Assembly (NCBI GenBank): GCA_963742725.1
Contig: CAVUMX010000004.1
Span: forward strand, 620,001-684,000
Direction of reading: 5' to 3'
Source: CAVVAL01 sp963742725
GTDB taxonomy: Bacteria; Actinomycetota; Actinomycetes; Mycobacteriales; Cryptosporangiaceae
DNA: 64,000 nt
In this document: in pieces, positions 17,225 through 25,709 of the stretch
Position numbering within the stretch: the first letter of the stretch is position 1
Layout: each line of letters opens with the position of its first letter
Program-made: the position numbers and the translations under genes
The notes under the pieces: model-generated
Told to the model about the DNA's origin: nothing
The model's input: only the letters and a program-made list of their open reading frames with translations
The model's database searches: none

Positions 17225-18361
17225 TCAAGGACGGCCGGCGTCCGGTTCCGGCCAGCGGATCTCGACGGGCTGGTCGACGAACCGCTCGTACGGATCGAAC
17301 GCCCGCTCCACCCGCTTCCGGTCACCAGCACGCATCGTGACCAGCGGAAAGACGTTCACGACCGTCTTCGTACGGCCTGCCGTCCGCTTCCACGTACCGA
17401 CCACCCGGCCGCGCCGCACGATCGTGGACTGGAACACACCGTTGCCGCCCGGGATGATCGCCTGCTTGTGCGCGGCGTCGACCATCAGCGAACGGTCCTT
17501 GAACCCGAGCAGGTACTCGTCGAAGCCGGGCAGGACGAGGACGTCGTCCACGTTCGTCTCGGGCGCTGCGTCGAGGACGGCGGGGGCGACGTGCATCGGC
17601 GTGCCGTCGACGTCCACCGTCGCCAGGTCGGAGCCGGCGGCGGCGATGCCGAGCTTGGCGTCGGCGGCGGTGAGGCCGCTCCAGCCGGCGAAGTCCTGCC
17701 GGGTCGTCGGACCGTGGCTACGGAAGTACCGGACGGCGAGCATGGCCAGCGCCTCGTCCCGGCTCGGGGTGTGGGAGTCCGGCACCCACTCGTCCAGCAG
17801 CACGAACGTCTGCTCGGTGGCTGTACCTCCAGCCGCGCTCGGCACGTTGGGCGCGATGCAGGTGACGCCGCGCTGGCTCGCGTACCAGAGGAGGTGGTAG
17901 GCGAGCTGCCCGGAGCAGTCGATGCCGGCCTCGGCGAGCGTGGCGACGCACTCGGCCCGGGTGAGCCGCCCGCCGCCCGCCAGCGCCCCGGCCAGGACGT
18001 CGACCGCGCGGTCGGCGACCTCCTCGGTCAGGCCGATCATGGCCCGCCGCCCGGCCGCCCCCACCAGCGCACGCACGCCCGTCAGGTCGAGCATCCAGCG
18101 CGCGTCGCGCGACGGGACGAGGTGGACGGTGCCGCGCATGGGCCACGTCCGCAGCGCCTCCCGCCGTTCGAGCGCCGCGTGCACGTCGGCGGAGGTCATC
18201 GTGGGCAGGCGGGCGCCGAGGGACCACATCCCGCTCGCGAGATCCTGGGACTGCATGGCGCCGAACCACGTGACCACGCCGGCCACGTCGGTGGGGCGGG
18301 GGCCGTCGCGCAGCAGCAGGCTGGTCATGCGCATAGCCAGCGCCTGGTCGGAGGAGATCAC
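17225..18361 (-). CDS. AlkZ/YcaQ-type winged-helix DNA glycosylase family protein
   Basis: A 378-aa protein of the HTH_42 family. The catalytic QxQ motif is present as Gln37-Ser-Gln39-Asp in WFGAMQSQD. Winged-helix modules follow (LRTWPMRGTVHLV, LTRAECVATLAEAG, TRQDFAGWSGLT), and the C-terminus carries FDEYLLGFKDRS and WKRTAGRTK. AlkZ unhooks interstrand crosslinks in Streptomyces, and YcaQ acts on alkylated bases; whether this one repairs damage or protects against a self-made genotoxin is unknown. I prefer GTG 18361, because an earlier ATG would run into the divergent amidohydrolase gene, only 37 bp away. Confidence 0.8.
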   Translation of the reverse strand: MISSDQALAMRMTSLLLRDGPRPTDVAGVVTWFGAMQSQDLASGMWSLGARLPTMTSADVHAALERREALRTWPMRGTVHLVPSRDARWMLDLTGVRALVGAAGRRAMIGLTEEVADRAVDVLAGALAGGGRLTRAECVATLAEAGIDCSGQLAYHLLWYASQRGVTCIAPNVPSAAGGTATEQTFVLLDEWVPDSHTPSRDEALAMLAVRYFRSHGPTTRQDFAGWSGLTAADAKLGIAAAGSDLATVDVDGTPMHVAPAVLDAAPETNVDDVLVLPGFDEYLLGFKDRSLMVDAAHKQAIIPGGNGVFQSTIVRRGRVVGTWKRTAGRTKTVVNVFPLVTMRAGDRKRVERAFDPYERFVDQPVEIRWPEPDAGRP

Positions 18362-18398
18362 CGAGCCAACGTTACGGCCACCCTGCCACGATAGGGCG

Positions 18399-19562
18399 GT
18401 GGCTGATCTGATGCTCCGGGGTGGACGGCCGTGGGGCCAGGACGGTGTCGCCGACATCCTGGTCCGCGACGGGACGATCGCCGCGATGGGGCCGGACCTC
18501 GATCCGGGCGGTGCCGAGCTGGTCGACGTCCGGGGAAAAGTCGTTTTGCCTGGTCTTGTCGACGCGCACTGTCACCTCGACAAGACGCTGTTCGGCGCGG
18601 ACTGGGACCCGCACTCCGCCGCCGACTCCCTCGCCGACCGCATCGCGAACGACCGCAGGCGGCGCACCGAACTGGGGCTGCCGAGCGTGGCGAACATGTC
18701 CGCGCTGCTGGAGCGGATGGTGGCGGCCGGCACGGCGTACGTCCGATCGCACACCGACGTCGATCCCGAGGTCGGGCTGCGGGGTGTCGAGGCGGTCCAG
18801 GAGGTGGCGGCGCGCTTCGCCGACCGGGTCACGGTCGAGCAGGTGGCCTTCCCGCAGCACGGGCTGCTCACGAATCCGGGTACGGCCGAGCTGCTGGAGG
18901 AGGCGCTGAAGCAGGGCGTCGCCACGATCGGCGGCATCGACCCGGCCGGCATGGACGGCGATCCGGTCCGCCATCTGGACGTGGTGTTCGGGCTGGCCGA
19001 GCGGTACGGGGCCGGCGTCGACATCCACCTGCACGACGGCGGCACGCTCGGCGCCTGGGAGATCTCGCTGATCGCGCAGCGGACGAAGGCCACCGGGCTC
19101 TCCGGGCGGGTGACGATCAGCCACGCGTACGCGTTCGGGCAGCTGGACGCCGGTCAGCAGGCCCGCCTCGCCGACCAGCTCGCGGACGCCGGCGTGGCCC
19201 TGGTGATCGCCGCCGTGTACAGCTTCCCGGTGGCGCCGCTGGCCACGATGCGCGCGGCCGGGGTGACGGTCGGGTGCGGGCACGACGGCATCCGGGACCT
19301 GTGGGGGCCGTACGGCAGCGGCGACATGCTCGACCGGGCGATGCACCTCGCGTACCGCAACACCTTCCGCCGGGACGAGGACATCGAGCTGGCGCTCTAC
19401 GCGGCGACGTACGGCGGCGCGGGCGTCCTGGGGCTGCCGAGCTACGGGCTGGCCGCCGGCGCGCCGGCCGACATCGTTGTGGTCACGGCGAGCACTCCGG
19501 CCGAAGCGGTCGTGACCCACCCACCCCGTGACCTGGTCCTCCACCACGGCCGGCGCGTGTAG
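18399..19562 (+). CDS. Metal-dependent amidohydrolase (cytosine-deaminase-like)
   Basis: A 387-aa TIM-barrel amidohydrolase. The metal ligands are HxH in DAHCHLDK (about 55-62), His in DIHLHDG (about 208-214), His in ISHAYAF (about 240) and Asp in GHDGIRD (about 290). The N- and C-terminal strands (LVRDGTIAAMG, APADIVVV) form the composite beta-sandwich of the family. The CHLDK and GHDGIRDLWGPYG motifs are close to CodA-type cytosine/isoguanine deaminases, so a deaminase acting on a cyclic nitrogen compound is likely. GTG 18399 is used; ATG 18411 is an alternative. Confidence 0.8.
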   Translation: MADLMLRGGRPWGQDGVADILVRDGTIAAMGPDLDPGGAELVDVRGKVVLPGLVDAHCHLDKTLFGADWDPHSAADSLADRIANDRRRRTELGLPSVANMSALLERMVAAGTAYVRSHTDVDPEVGLRGVEAVQEVAARFADRVTVEQVAFPQHGLLTNPGTAELLEEALKQGVATIGGIDPAGMDGDPVRHLDVVFGLAERYGAGVDIHLHDGGTLGAWEISLIAQRTKATGLSGRVTISHAYAFGQLDAGQQARLADQLADAGVALVIAAVYSFPVAPLATMRAAGVTVGCGHDGIRDLWGPYGSGDMLDRAMHLAYRNTFRRDEDIELALYAATYGGAGVLGLPSYGLAAGAPADIVVVTASTPAEAVVTHPPRDLVLHHGRRV

Positions 19563-19620
19563 CCGCTGCCGCCGCGGCCCGGCCGCCCGGCGGCTCGGCC
19601 CGGCCGCCCCGCGGCCCGCC

Positions 19621-19686
19621 CAACTGTCGGGGTTATCGGGGTATCCCGCGCCCGGTTACGGCACGCCTTCCCGAACAGTCCGGTTT
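19621..19686 (+). repeat. 66-bp dispersed intergenic repeat, copy 2
   Basis: Second copy of the element, in the convergent gap between the amidohydrolase and IclR genes, followed by a G/C-rich GGGCGGGCG-type tail like that after copy 3. By eye, 58 of 66 positions match copy 1 and 54 of 66 match copy 3. The rest of this 200-bp gap is very GC-rich and shows no gene. Confidence 0.85.
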
Positions 19687-19765
19687 GGGGCGGGCGCGCG
19701 GCAGGCGGACGGCGGGCGGCGGGGGCGGCGGGAGGGCGGTGCGGCGGGGCGGCGGTGCGGCCGGG

Positions 19766-20512
19766 TCAGGGCGCGAACCAGCCCAGGTCGCGGGAGATGG
19801 CCTCGGCAGTGGCGGTGAGGTCGGGGATGAGCCGTTCCAGCTCGGAGAACGGCAGTACCACCGTCGGTACCGAGATCGAGAACGCCGACCGCACCGTGCC
19901 GTCGCCGCTGCGGATCGGCGCCGCGATGCAGTGGATGAACTCCTCGAACTCGCCCCGGTCGAGCGCGTAGCCGCACTCCCGGACGCGCTCCAGCTCGGCC
20001 CGGAGCTCGTGTTCGCTGGCGAGGGTCGACGGCGTGTACCGGGTGAACGTGGTGCCGGCGATGACCGCCTTGAGCATCGACGGTTCGACGTGGGCCAGTA
20101 TCGCCTTGCCGACTCCGGAGGCGTGGGGGGCGACGGCCTTGCCGATCCGCGAGTACATCCGGATCGAGGTGTTGCCCTCGTACTTGTCGACGTAGGTGAT
20201 CTCGGTGCCGAGCAGGCTCGCGAGGTGGATGGTGTGCCCGTACATCTGGTTGAGCCGGCTCAGGTGCGGGCGCGCGACCTCCCGGACGTCGAGGGAGTCG
20301 AGTGACTTGAACGCGATGCTGATGAGCCGTGGCCCGACGGCGTACCGGCCCTCGGCGGCGCGGCGGGCGAACCCGGCGGCCTCCAGGGTCTGGAGCAGCC
20401 GCAGCGCGGTGGACTTGTGCACACCGAGCAGCCCGGCGATGTCGGCCAGGTTCGCGGGGCTCTCCGAGAGCCGCTCGATGATCGCTATGGCGCGTTCGAC
20501 GGTCTGAGACAT
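19766..20512 (-). CDS. IclR-family regulator of the sugar-uptake locus
   Basis: A 248-aa protein: N-terminal winged helix (MSQTVERAIAIIERLSE; NLADIAGLLGVHKSTALRLLQTLEAAGF, about 20-47) and a C-terminal IclR effector domain (YVDKYEGNTSIRM, PHASGVGKAILAH, YALDRGEFEEFIHCIAAPI). AGGAG precedes ATG 20512. It is divergent from the ABC substrate-binding gene, and two near-identical 15-bp partial palindromes lie between them, so it very likely controls the importer and itself in response to a sugar. Confidence 0.88.
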   Translation of the reverse strand: MSQTVERAIAIIERLSESPANLADIAGLLGVHKSTALRLLQTLEAAGFARRAAEGRYAVGPRLISIAFKSLDSLDVREVARPHLSRLNQMYGHTIHLASLLGTEITYVDKYEGNTSIRMYSRIGKAVAPHASGVGKAILAHVEPSMLKAVIAGTTFTRYTPSTLASEHELRAELERVRECGYALDRGEFEEFIHCIAAPIRSGDGTVRSAFSISVPTVVLPFSELERLIPDLTATAEAISRDLGWFAP

Positions 20513-20533
20513 CACTCTCCTGCTGCTCGATCG

Positions 20534-20548
20534 TTGCACATGGCACAA
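20534..20548. promoter_or_regulatory. Candidate IclR operator, site 1
   Basis: TTGCACATGGCACAA, a partial palindrome 22 bp from the iclR start and upstream of the predicted -35 of the transporter promoter. It shares the TTGCACA half with site 2 at 20616-20630. Confidence 0.5.
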
Positions 20549-20561
20549 CACAGCCAGGTCA

Positions 20562-20590
20562 TTGACACCTCTGCGCCGTGCTGTTAAACC
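20562..20590 (+). promoter_or_regulatory. Candidate sigma-70-type promoter of the ABC importer operon
   Basis: TTGACA at 20562-20567 is a consensus -35. A weak -10 (TTAAAC, 20584-20589) follows after 16 bp. Operator-like sites flank it on both sides. Confidence 0.45.
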
Positions 20591-20615
20591 AGACGCACCA
20601 TATTCTGCACCAGCA

Positions 20616-20630
20616 TTGCACACCATGCAA
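20616..20630. promoter_or_regulatory. Candidate IclR operator, site 2
   Basis: TTGCACACCATGCAA has perfect 5-bp arms (TTGCA/TGCAA) and lies 82 bp (about eight helical turns) from site 1, just downstream of the likely transcription start, a repressing position. Confidence 0.55.
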
Positions 20631-20651
20631 CGCTCAGCGGTGGAGGTTCCG

Positions 20652-21908
20652 ATGATACGACTGACGCGACTGTGTGCGGCGGCTCTCGCGGTCGCGATCG
20701 TTGCCGGATGCGCGGGGAGCGACGGCGACAAGCCGGCCTCCGAGGGCGGCGAGCTCGTCTTCGCGAACTGGCAGTGGCTCGAACCCAACCGTGGCGACGC
20801 GATCTGGTCGGCGGTCTCGGGCTACCAGGAGAAGAACACCAAGGCCAAGCTGAAGCAGCAGGCCATCGCGCGGGGCGACTACGAGAGCACCCTCAAGACC
20901 CAGATGGGCGCCCGTGGCGGCCCCGACCTGCTGATCATCCCCGACACGTTCCTGCCCGAGCTGGCAGACGCGGGCATCCTCGAACCGCTCGACGGCGTGC
21001 TCGGCGACGCGGAGGAGAAGGCGCTCAACGGCACCAACGACGGGGGCGAGTACAAGGGCGAGCGCGTCGCATACGGCTGGGAGGTCGTGAACTACGCGCT
21101 GTTCTGGAACACGGCGCTGCTGGCCAAGGCCGGCGTCCAGCCGCCGACCGACCTGCCCTCGCTGGTCGCCGCGGCCAAGGCGATCAAGGCCAAGACCGGT
21201 CAGCCCGGCTTCGCCGTCCGGCACCAGATCAAGGAGGAGACTCCCTGGTGGATCGACTTCTCGAACTGGCCCTACGGCTACGGCGGCGGCTGGTCGAAGG
21301 ACGGCAAGCTGACGATCGACTCGCCGGAGAACGTCGCGGCGGTCACCGCGTACAAGGAGATGTACGACTCGGGCGCGATGGCCGTCGGTGACGATGCCTC
21401 GACGTTCCGGACCAAGTTCAAAGAGGGCAAGCTCGGCATGATGATCGACAACAGCTCCGCGCTGTTCACGATGGTCAACGGCAACACCGTCGTGCCGAGC
21501 GCGACCGTCGGCGCGTCCACGCTGCCCTTCCCCACCAAGCGCAGCAGCCAGGCCGGTTTCTACATCGGCGTGAACAAGCACGGCAAGAACAAGAGCCTCG
21601 CCAAGGACTGGCTCAAGTGGTTCTACACCTCGGAGGCCCAGTCCAAGGTGGCGGCCGCGCTCGGCGCCAGCGTGATCGGCACGGACGCGAAGCCCCCGGC
21701 CGAGTTCCTCTCCGCGAACCCGTGGGTGCCGACGTTCCAGGGCCAGGCCGGTGAGTCCTCCAGCGCAGTCGTCCAGGGGTTCGAGGCGAAGACCCCGCAG
21801 ATCCGCCACGCCGTCCTCGCCGAGATCGAGAAGGTGCTGGTCAACGGCGACGATCCGGCGGCGGCGTTGAAGCGGGCGCAGCAGGAGGCGGAGAAGGTCG
21901 CGAGTTGA
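20652..21908 (+). CDS. ABC transporter sugar-binding lipoprotein (family 1)
   Basis: A 418-aa protein. The signal peptide ends in the lipobox VAGC (Cys near 19), so the protein is lipid-anchored. The mature part is a family-1 solute-binding protein (GELVFANWQWLEP, GPDLLIIPDTFLPELADAGILEPL, YGWEVVNYALFWNTALLAKAG, KDWLKWFYT). GGAGG precedes ATG 20652, giving a clean lipoprotein signal. Two permease genes follow with overlapping starts, and no ATPase gene is present. As known for Streptomyces CUT importers, a shared MsiK-like ATPase elsewhere probably powers it. The downstream glycosidases suggest oligosaccharides released from complex glycans as substrate. Confidence 0.9.
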   Translation: MIRLTRLCAAALAVAIVAGCAGSDGDKPASEGGELVFANWQWLEPNRGDAIWSAVSGYQEKNTKAKLKQQAIARGDYESTLKTQMGARGGPDLLIIPDTFLPELADAGILEPLDGVLGDAEEKALNGTNDGGEYKGERVAYGWEVVNYALFWNTALLAKAGVQPPTDLPSLVAAAKAIKAKTGQPGFAVRHQIKEETPWWIDFSNWPYGYGGGWSKDGKLTIDSPENVAAVTAYKEMYDSGAMAVGDDASTFRTKFKEGKLGMMIDNSSALFTMVNGNTVVPSATVGASTLPFPTKRSSQAGFYIGVNKHGKNKSLAKDWLKWFYTSEAQSKVAAALGASVIGTDAKPPAEFLSANPWVPTFQGQAGESSSAVVQGFEAKTPQIRHAVLAEIEKVLVNGDDPAAALKRAQQEAEKVAS

Positions 21909-22837
21909 CGACCGTCGAAGCCCCACCCGTAGTGGTCGAGGAGTCGCGCCCACGGCTCCTCGGCCACCACGCGGCGCCGTACGTGTTCATCGGCGCGGCG
22001 GCGCTCTACCTGGTGCTGTTCACGGCGACGCCGCTGCTCAACGGCGTCTGGCTCTCGGTGACCGACGCGCACCTGCTCGATCCCACGGGCGGCGAGTTCG
22101 TCGGGGCGGAGAACTACGCGACGCTGCTCGCCGACGACCGGTTCTACGACTCGCTGCTCGTGACGATCCTCTACACGCTCGGCACTGTCGTCGGCTCGCT
22201 GATCGCGGGCACGTTCGCCGCCGTCGCGCTGAACGACTCCTTTAAAGGGAGGGCGTTCGCCCGTACCGTCCTCACGTTCCCGTGGGCGGCGCCGACCGTC
22301 GCGGTGAGCCTGATCTTCGTGTGGATCTTCAACAACGACAACGGCGTCCTCAACCGGTTCACCGAGGCGCTCGGCCTAGGGCGGCACGCCTGGCTGACGG
22401 ACCCGACGTGGGCGCTCGCCGCCGTCACGGCGGTGTCGATCTGGAAGGTGTTCCCGTTCGTCATGCTGGTGGTGCTCGCCGCGCTCCAGTCCGTGCCGAA
22501 GGAGCTGTACGAGTCGGCGCGGGTCGACGGCGCTGGCACCGTCGTCGTGTTCCGGCGGATCGTGCTGCCGTTCCTGGTGCCGACCCTGCGCGTGATCGCG
22601 CTGCTGATGACGATCTGGTCGCTGCGGCGGTTCGAGATCATCTGGCTGCTGACGCAGGGCGGCCCGGTCGATGCCACGAACACCGTGGTCATCGACGTGT
22701 ACCGGGAGGCGTTCGTCAACTCTGAGCTGGGTCTGTCGGCCGCGACGGGTGCGGTCGGGCTGGTGCTGTCCGGGATCGCCACCGTCGTCTACTTCGCGGT
22801 CGAGCGCCGCGCCCAGAAAGCGGAGGCCCGAGTATGA
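21905..22837 (+). CDS. ABC sugar permease, MalF/UgpA type
   Basis: A 310-aa inner-membrane permease with six predicted helices. The EAA loop is visible as PKELYESARVDGAGTVVVFRRIVLP (about 198-222). The start is TTG 21905, overlapping the TGA of the binding-protein gene, with a purine-rich GGAGAAGG upstream; a GTG at 21932 is less likely. It forms the membrane channel with the next gene product. Confidence 0.9.
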   Translation: MTTVEAPPVVVEESRPRLLGHHAAPYVFIGAAALYLVLFTATPLLNGVWLSVTDAHLLDPTGGEFVGAENYATLLADDRFYDSLLVTILYTLGTVVGSLIAGTFAAVALNDSFKGRAFARTVLTFPWAAPTVAVSLIFVWIFNNDNGVLNRFTEALGLGRHAWLTDPTWALAAVTAVSIWKVFPFVMLVVLAALQSVPKELYESARVDGAGTVVVFRRIVLPFLVPTLRVIALLMTIWSLRRFEIIWLLTQGGPVDATNTVVIDVYREAFVNSELGLSAATGAVGLVLSGIATVVYFAVERRAQKAEARV

Positions 22838-23643
22838 GGCGCCTGGCGATCCTGGCCCCGTTCATCCTGGTCGCGGGCTTCCCGCTGTACTGGATGGTCA
22901 CCACGGCCACCCGGGCGCCCGCCGAGATCTTCGCCGACGATCCGCCGCTGCTGCCGAGCCTCGCGCGCCTCCCGGGCATCTTCGCCGAGGCGACCGACGG
23001 CGTGCCGATGCTGCGGTGGCTCGGCAACAGCGCGTTCGTCGCGTTCGGGACCACCGTCCTCAGCCTTGCGCTGGCGGTACTCGCGGCCTACGCGCTGTCC
23101 CGGTTCGGGTTCAGGGGCAAGGGCGTGTTCGGGTTCGCGCTGTTCGCGACCCAGATGCTGCCCGAGGCGCTGCTCGTCGTGCCGCTCTACGCGCTGTTCC
23201 TCACGGCAGGTCTCCTCAACAACCTGTGGGGGCTGGTGCTCGGCAACACGGCGTTCGCGATGCCCGTGGCGGTGTGGATCCTGAAGACCGCGATGGACGG
23301 CGTCCCTAAGGAGATCGAGGAGGCGGCCGCCATGGACGGCTGCTCCCGCTACGGGATGCTCCGCCGGATCATGCTGCCGCTCACCGCGCCCGCACTGGCG
23401 GCCGCCGCCGTGATCACGTTCTTCGAAGGCTGGAACGAGTTCCTCTTCGCCAACACGTTCATCACGGACCGGGAGCGCTGGCCTGCCTCGAAAGGGCTTT
23501 CCTCGTTCGTGGGCGAGTTCGTCACACCTTTGGGGACGGTTATGTCCGCCGCCGTGGTGTTCTCTCTGCCGGCGATCGTCTTCTTCCTCCTGGTGCAGCG
23601 CCGGATCGTCGCGGGTCTGACGGCCGGATCGGTAAAGGGCTGA
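22834..23643 (+). CDS. ABC sugar permease, MalG type
   Basis: A 269-aa permease with six predicted helices. The EAA loop is PKEIEEAAAMDGCSRYGMLRRIMLP (about 155-180). Its ATG overlaps the stop of the partner permease (ATGA), so the two are made in equal amounts. The operon probably ends here: a 149-bp gap with a LacI-type palindrome separates it from the glycosidase operon. Confidence 0.9.
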   Translation: MRRLAILAPFILVAGFPLYWMVTTATRAPAEIFADDPPLLPSLARLPGIFAEATDGVPMLRWLGNSAFVAFGTTVLSLALAVLAAYALSRFGFRGKGVFGFALFATQMLPEALLVVPLYALFLTAGLLNNLWGLVLGNTAFAMPVAVWILKTAMDGVPKEIEEAAAMDGCSRYGMLRRIMLPLTAPALAAAAVITFFEGWNEFLFANTFITDRERWPASKGLSSFVGEFVTPLGTVMSAAVVFSLPAIVFFLLVQRRIVAGLTAGSVKG

Positions 23644-23742
23644 CCTTTCCTTGACGGCGCCCCTCGCGCCTCTCCAGACTCAGCACCCAACAGCACCGCC
23701 CAAATACCCACATGTTCGCGCGGAACCGCACCTTTTGCATCG

Positions 23743-23756
23743 TGACAACGTTGTCA
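23743..23756. promoter_or_regulatory. LacI-family-type operator palindrome upstream of the glycosidase operon
   Basis: Perfect 14-bp palindrome TGACAACGTTGTCA with the central CG typical of LacI/GalR operators, 36 bp before the GH47 start. No LacI regulator is encoded in the window, so the cognate repressor must lie elsewhere. Confidence 0.6.
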
Positions 23757-23792
23757 ACGCCCACCAAGCCCCGTCCATGATGGAGGCCCAGA

Positions 23793-25709
23793 GTGACGAC
23801 CCCACTGAACCCACGATTCTCGCGGCGCGCGATGCTCCGCACCGCAGCAGGCGCGGGGGCTTTCCTCGCTGCCGGCGGCCTCAGCTCCGCGCCGGCCGCG
23901 GCCCTCGCCCCAGGCGGCCTCAGGTCCGCGGCGCCCGGCTCTGTGCCGGCGGCTGGTTCCGCGCCGCTGGCGGCCGCGGCGCTCGGCCCGCCGAATCCGG
24001 TACTGGCCAACGACGTCCGGCAGGAATTCCTCACCGCGTGGACCGCGTACCGGCGGCTGACGTGGGGCCGCGACGAGCTGAAGCCCGTCAGCGGCACCGG
24101 CGCGGAGTTCTTCATCAGCGGCGTGCCGCTCGGCCTGACGATCATCGAGTCGCTGGACACGCTGTACCTGATGGAGCTGGACAGCGAGGTCGACGCCGGC
24201 ATCGCCTGGATCAACGGCAACCTGAACTTCGACCGCAACGCCAGCGTCCACGTCTTCGAGACGATCATCCGGCTGGTCGGCGGCCTGCTGTCCGGGTACC
24301 ACGCCACGGGCAGCGCGGTGCTGCTGGCCAGAGCCCGCGACCTCACCGACCGGCTCCTGCCGGCGTTCAACTCGCCGACGGGCGCGCCGTACCGGTACGT
24401 CAACCTGCGGACGGGCGCCGTCAGCGGGAACCAGGTGCCGCTCGCCGAGATCGGGAGCAACATCACCGAGCTGGGCTGGCTGTCGCAGCTCACGGGCGAC
24501 CCGAAGTACTTCAACGCGGCGAAGCGGGCCTTACGCGCGGTGTACGACCGGCGCTCGTCGCTGAACCTCGTCGGGACGACGCTCAATGTGGACAGCGGCG
24601 CCTGGACCGACGCCACGGCACGCATCGACCCGCCGGTCGACTCGTTCTTCGAGTACCTCTGGGACGCGTACCAGTTCTTCGGCGACACCGAGATCCGCGG
24701 CTGGTACCAGACGCTGACCGCCGCGATCCTCGCCCGCCAGGCCGAGACCTACAACGGCCGACTGTGGTTCAAGGCCGTGAACATGAACACGGGCGCGCTG
24801 GTGAGCCGGCACCAGTCCGAGCTGACGGCGTTCTACGCCGGGCTGCTGGCGCAGGGCGGCAACCTCGCTCAGGGCGAGTCGTACCACAGCTCGTGGGCGG
24901 CGGCCCTGGCCCAGCACAAGCTGCCGCCGGAGGGCATCGACTACACGACGTTCGCGGCGTCGAGCAACCAGTACCAGCTGCGCCCCGAGTACGTGGACTC
25001 CGCGCTGTTCCTGTGGCTGCTCACCGGCAACGAGGTCTACCGGGACCGCGCGCTGTGGCTGTGGAACGGGCAGAAGGCGCACTGCAAGGTGGCGGGCGGC
25101 TACACGATCGTCACGAACATGACGACGTCGCCGACGACCAAGGGCGACCTCACCCCGGGCTACTGGTACTCGGAGAACATGAAGTACTTCTACCTGCTGT
25201 GGGCCGGTGCGCCGCGCTTCGACTACGCCACGAACTACCTCACGACCGAGGGCAACGTGCTGCGCGGCATCAACCGGGTCGCGGCGCCGTTCGCCAGCGC
25301 CACGTACCGGCTGGTCAACCGCGCCACCGGCCGCGCGATCGACGTGAGCGGCGCGGCGACCGGCGACGGCGGAACGGCCATCGCGTGGACCGTCCACGGC
25401 GGCGCCAACCAGGGCTGGATCGCCACCACGACCGGCGGGTACACGCGGCTGACGAGCCTGCACAGCGGCAAGGTCCTCGAGGTGCCGCAGTCGTCCACGG
25501 CGAACGGCACGCAGCTCGTCCAGTGGGGGCACAACGGCACCAACACCCAGCAGTGGACGCTGCAGTCCACCGGCGACGGGTACTACCGGCTGATCAACCG
25601 CAACAGCGGCAAGGCGGCCGACCTCGCCGGCACCGGCAACGGCGCGGCCGTCGTGCAGCAGCCGGTGAGTACCGCCACCACCCAGCACTGGCAGCTGGTG
25701 AGGGGCTGA
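23793..25709 (+). CDS. Tat-exported GH47-type alpha-1,2-mannosidase with ricin-type lectin domain
   Basis: A 638-aa protein. GTG 23793 follows GGAGG and gives a twin-arginine signal (SRRAMLRTAAG). Residues about 75-500 match GH47: TAWTAYRRLTWGRDELKP, GLTIIESLDTLYLMEL, VFETIIRLVGGLLSGYH (candidate catalytic acid Glu156), PVDSFFEYLWDAY, LRPEYVDSALFLW and a terminal YLTTEGNVL. GH47 enzymes are inverting, calcium-dependent exo-alpha-1,2-mannosidases, best known from N-glycan trimming and rarer in bacteria. Residues about 505-638 form a ricin-type beta-trefoil (CBM13) with QxW repeats for sugar binding. Codon 247 is TTA. The stop overlaps the next start by one base (TGATG). Confidence 0.85.
   Translation: MTTPLNPRFSRRAMLRTAAGAGAFLAAGGLSSAPAAALAPGGLRSAAPGSVPAAGSAPLAAAALGPPNPVLANDVRQEFLTAWTAYRRLTWGRDELKPVSGTGAEFFISGVPLGLTIIESLDTLYLMELDSEVDAGIAWINGNLNFDRNASVHVFETIIRLVGGLLSGYHATGSAVLLARARDLTDRLLPAFNSPTGAPYRYVNLRTGAVSGNQVPLAEIGSNITELGWLSQLTGDPKYFNAAKRALRAVYDRRSSLNLVGTTLNVDSGAWTDATARIDPPVDSFFEYLWDAYQFFGDTEIRGWYQTLTAAILARQAETYNGRLWFKAVNMNTGALVSRHQSELTAFYAGLLAQGGNLAQGESYHSSWAAALAQHKLPPEGIDYTTFAASSNQYQLRPEYVDSALFLWLLTGNEVYRDRALWLWNGQKAHCKVAGGYTIVTNMTTSPTTKGDLTPGYWYSENMKYFYLLWAGAPRFDYATNYLTTEGNVLRGINRVAAPFASATYRLVNRATGRAIDVSGAATGDGGTAIAWTVHGGANQGWIATTTGGYTRLTSLHSGKVLEVPQSSTANGTQLVQWGHNGTNTQQWTLQSTGDGYYRLINRNSGKAADLAGTGNGAAVVQQPVSTATTQHWQLVRG

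Noticed and set aside
19563..19620. G/C-rich stretch after the amidohydrolase as a rho-independent terminator
   Set aside because: Several overlapping weak stems are possible (GGCCGCCCGGCGG type) but none is clearly dominant, so only the 66-bp repeat is annotated there.
20562..20651. Upstream extension of the binding-protein gene to 20562
   Set aside because: It would place 30 non-hydrophobic residues before the lipoprotein signal and overlap the promoter and operator; GGAGG before ATG 20652 decides the start.
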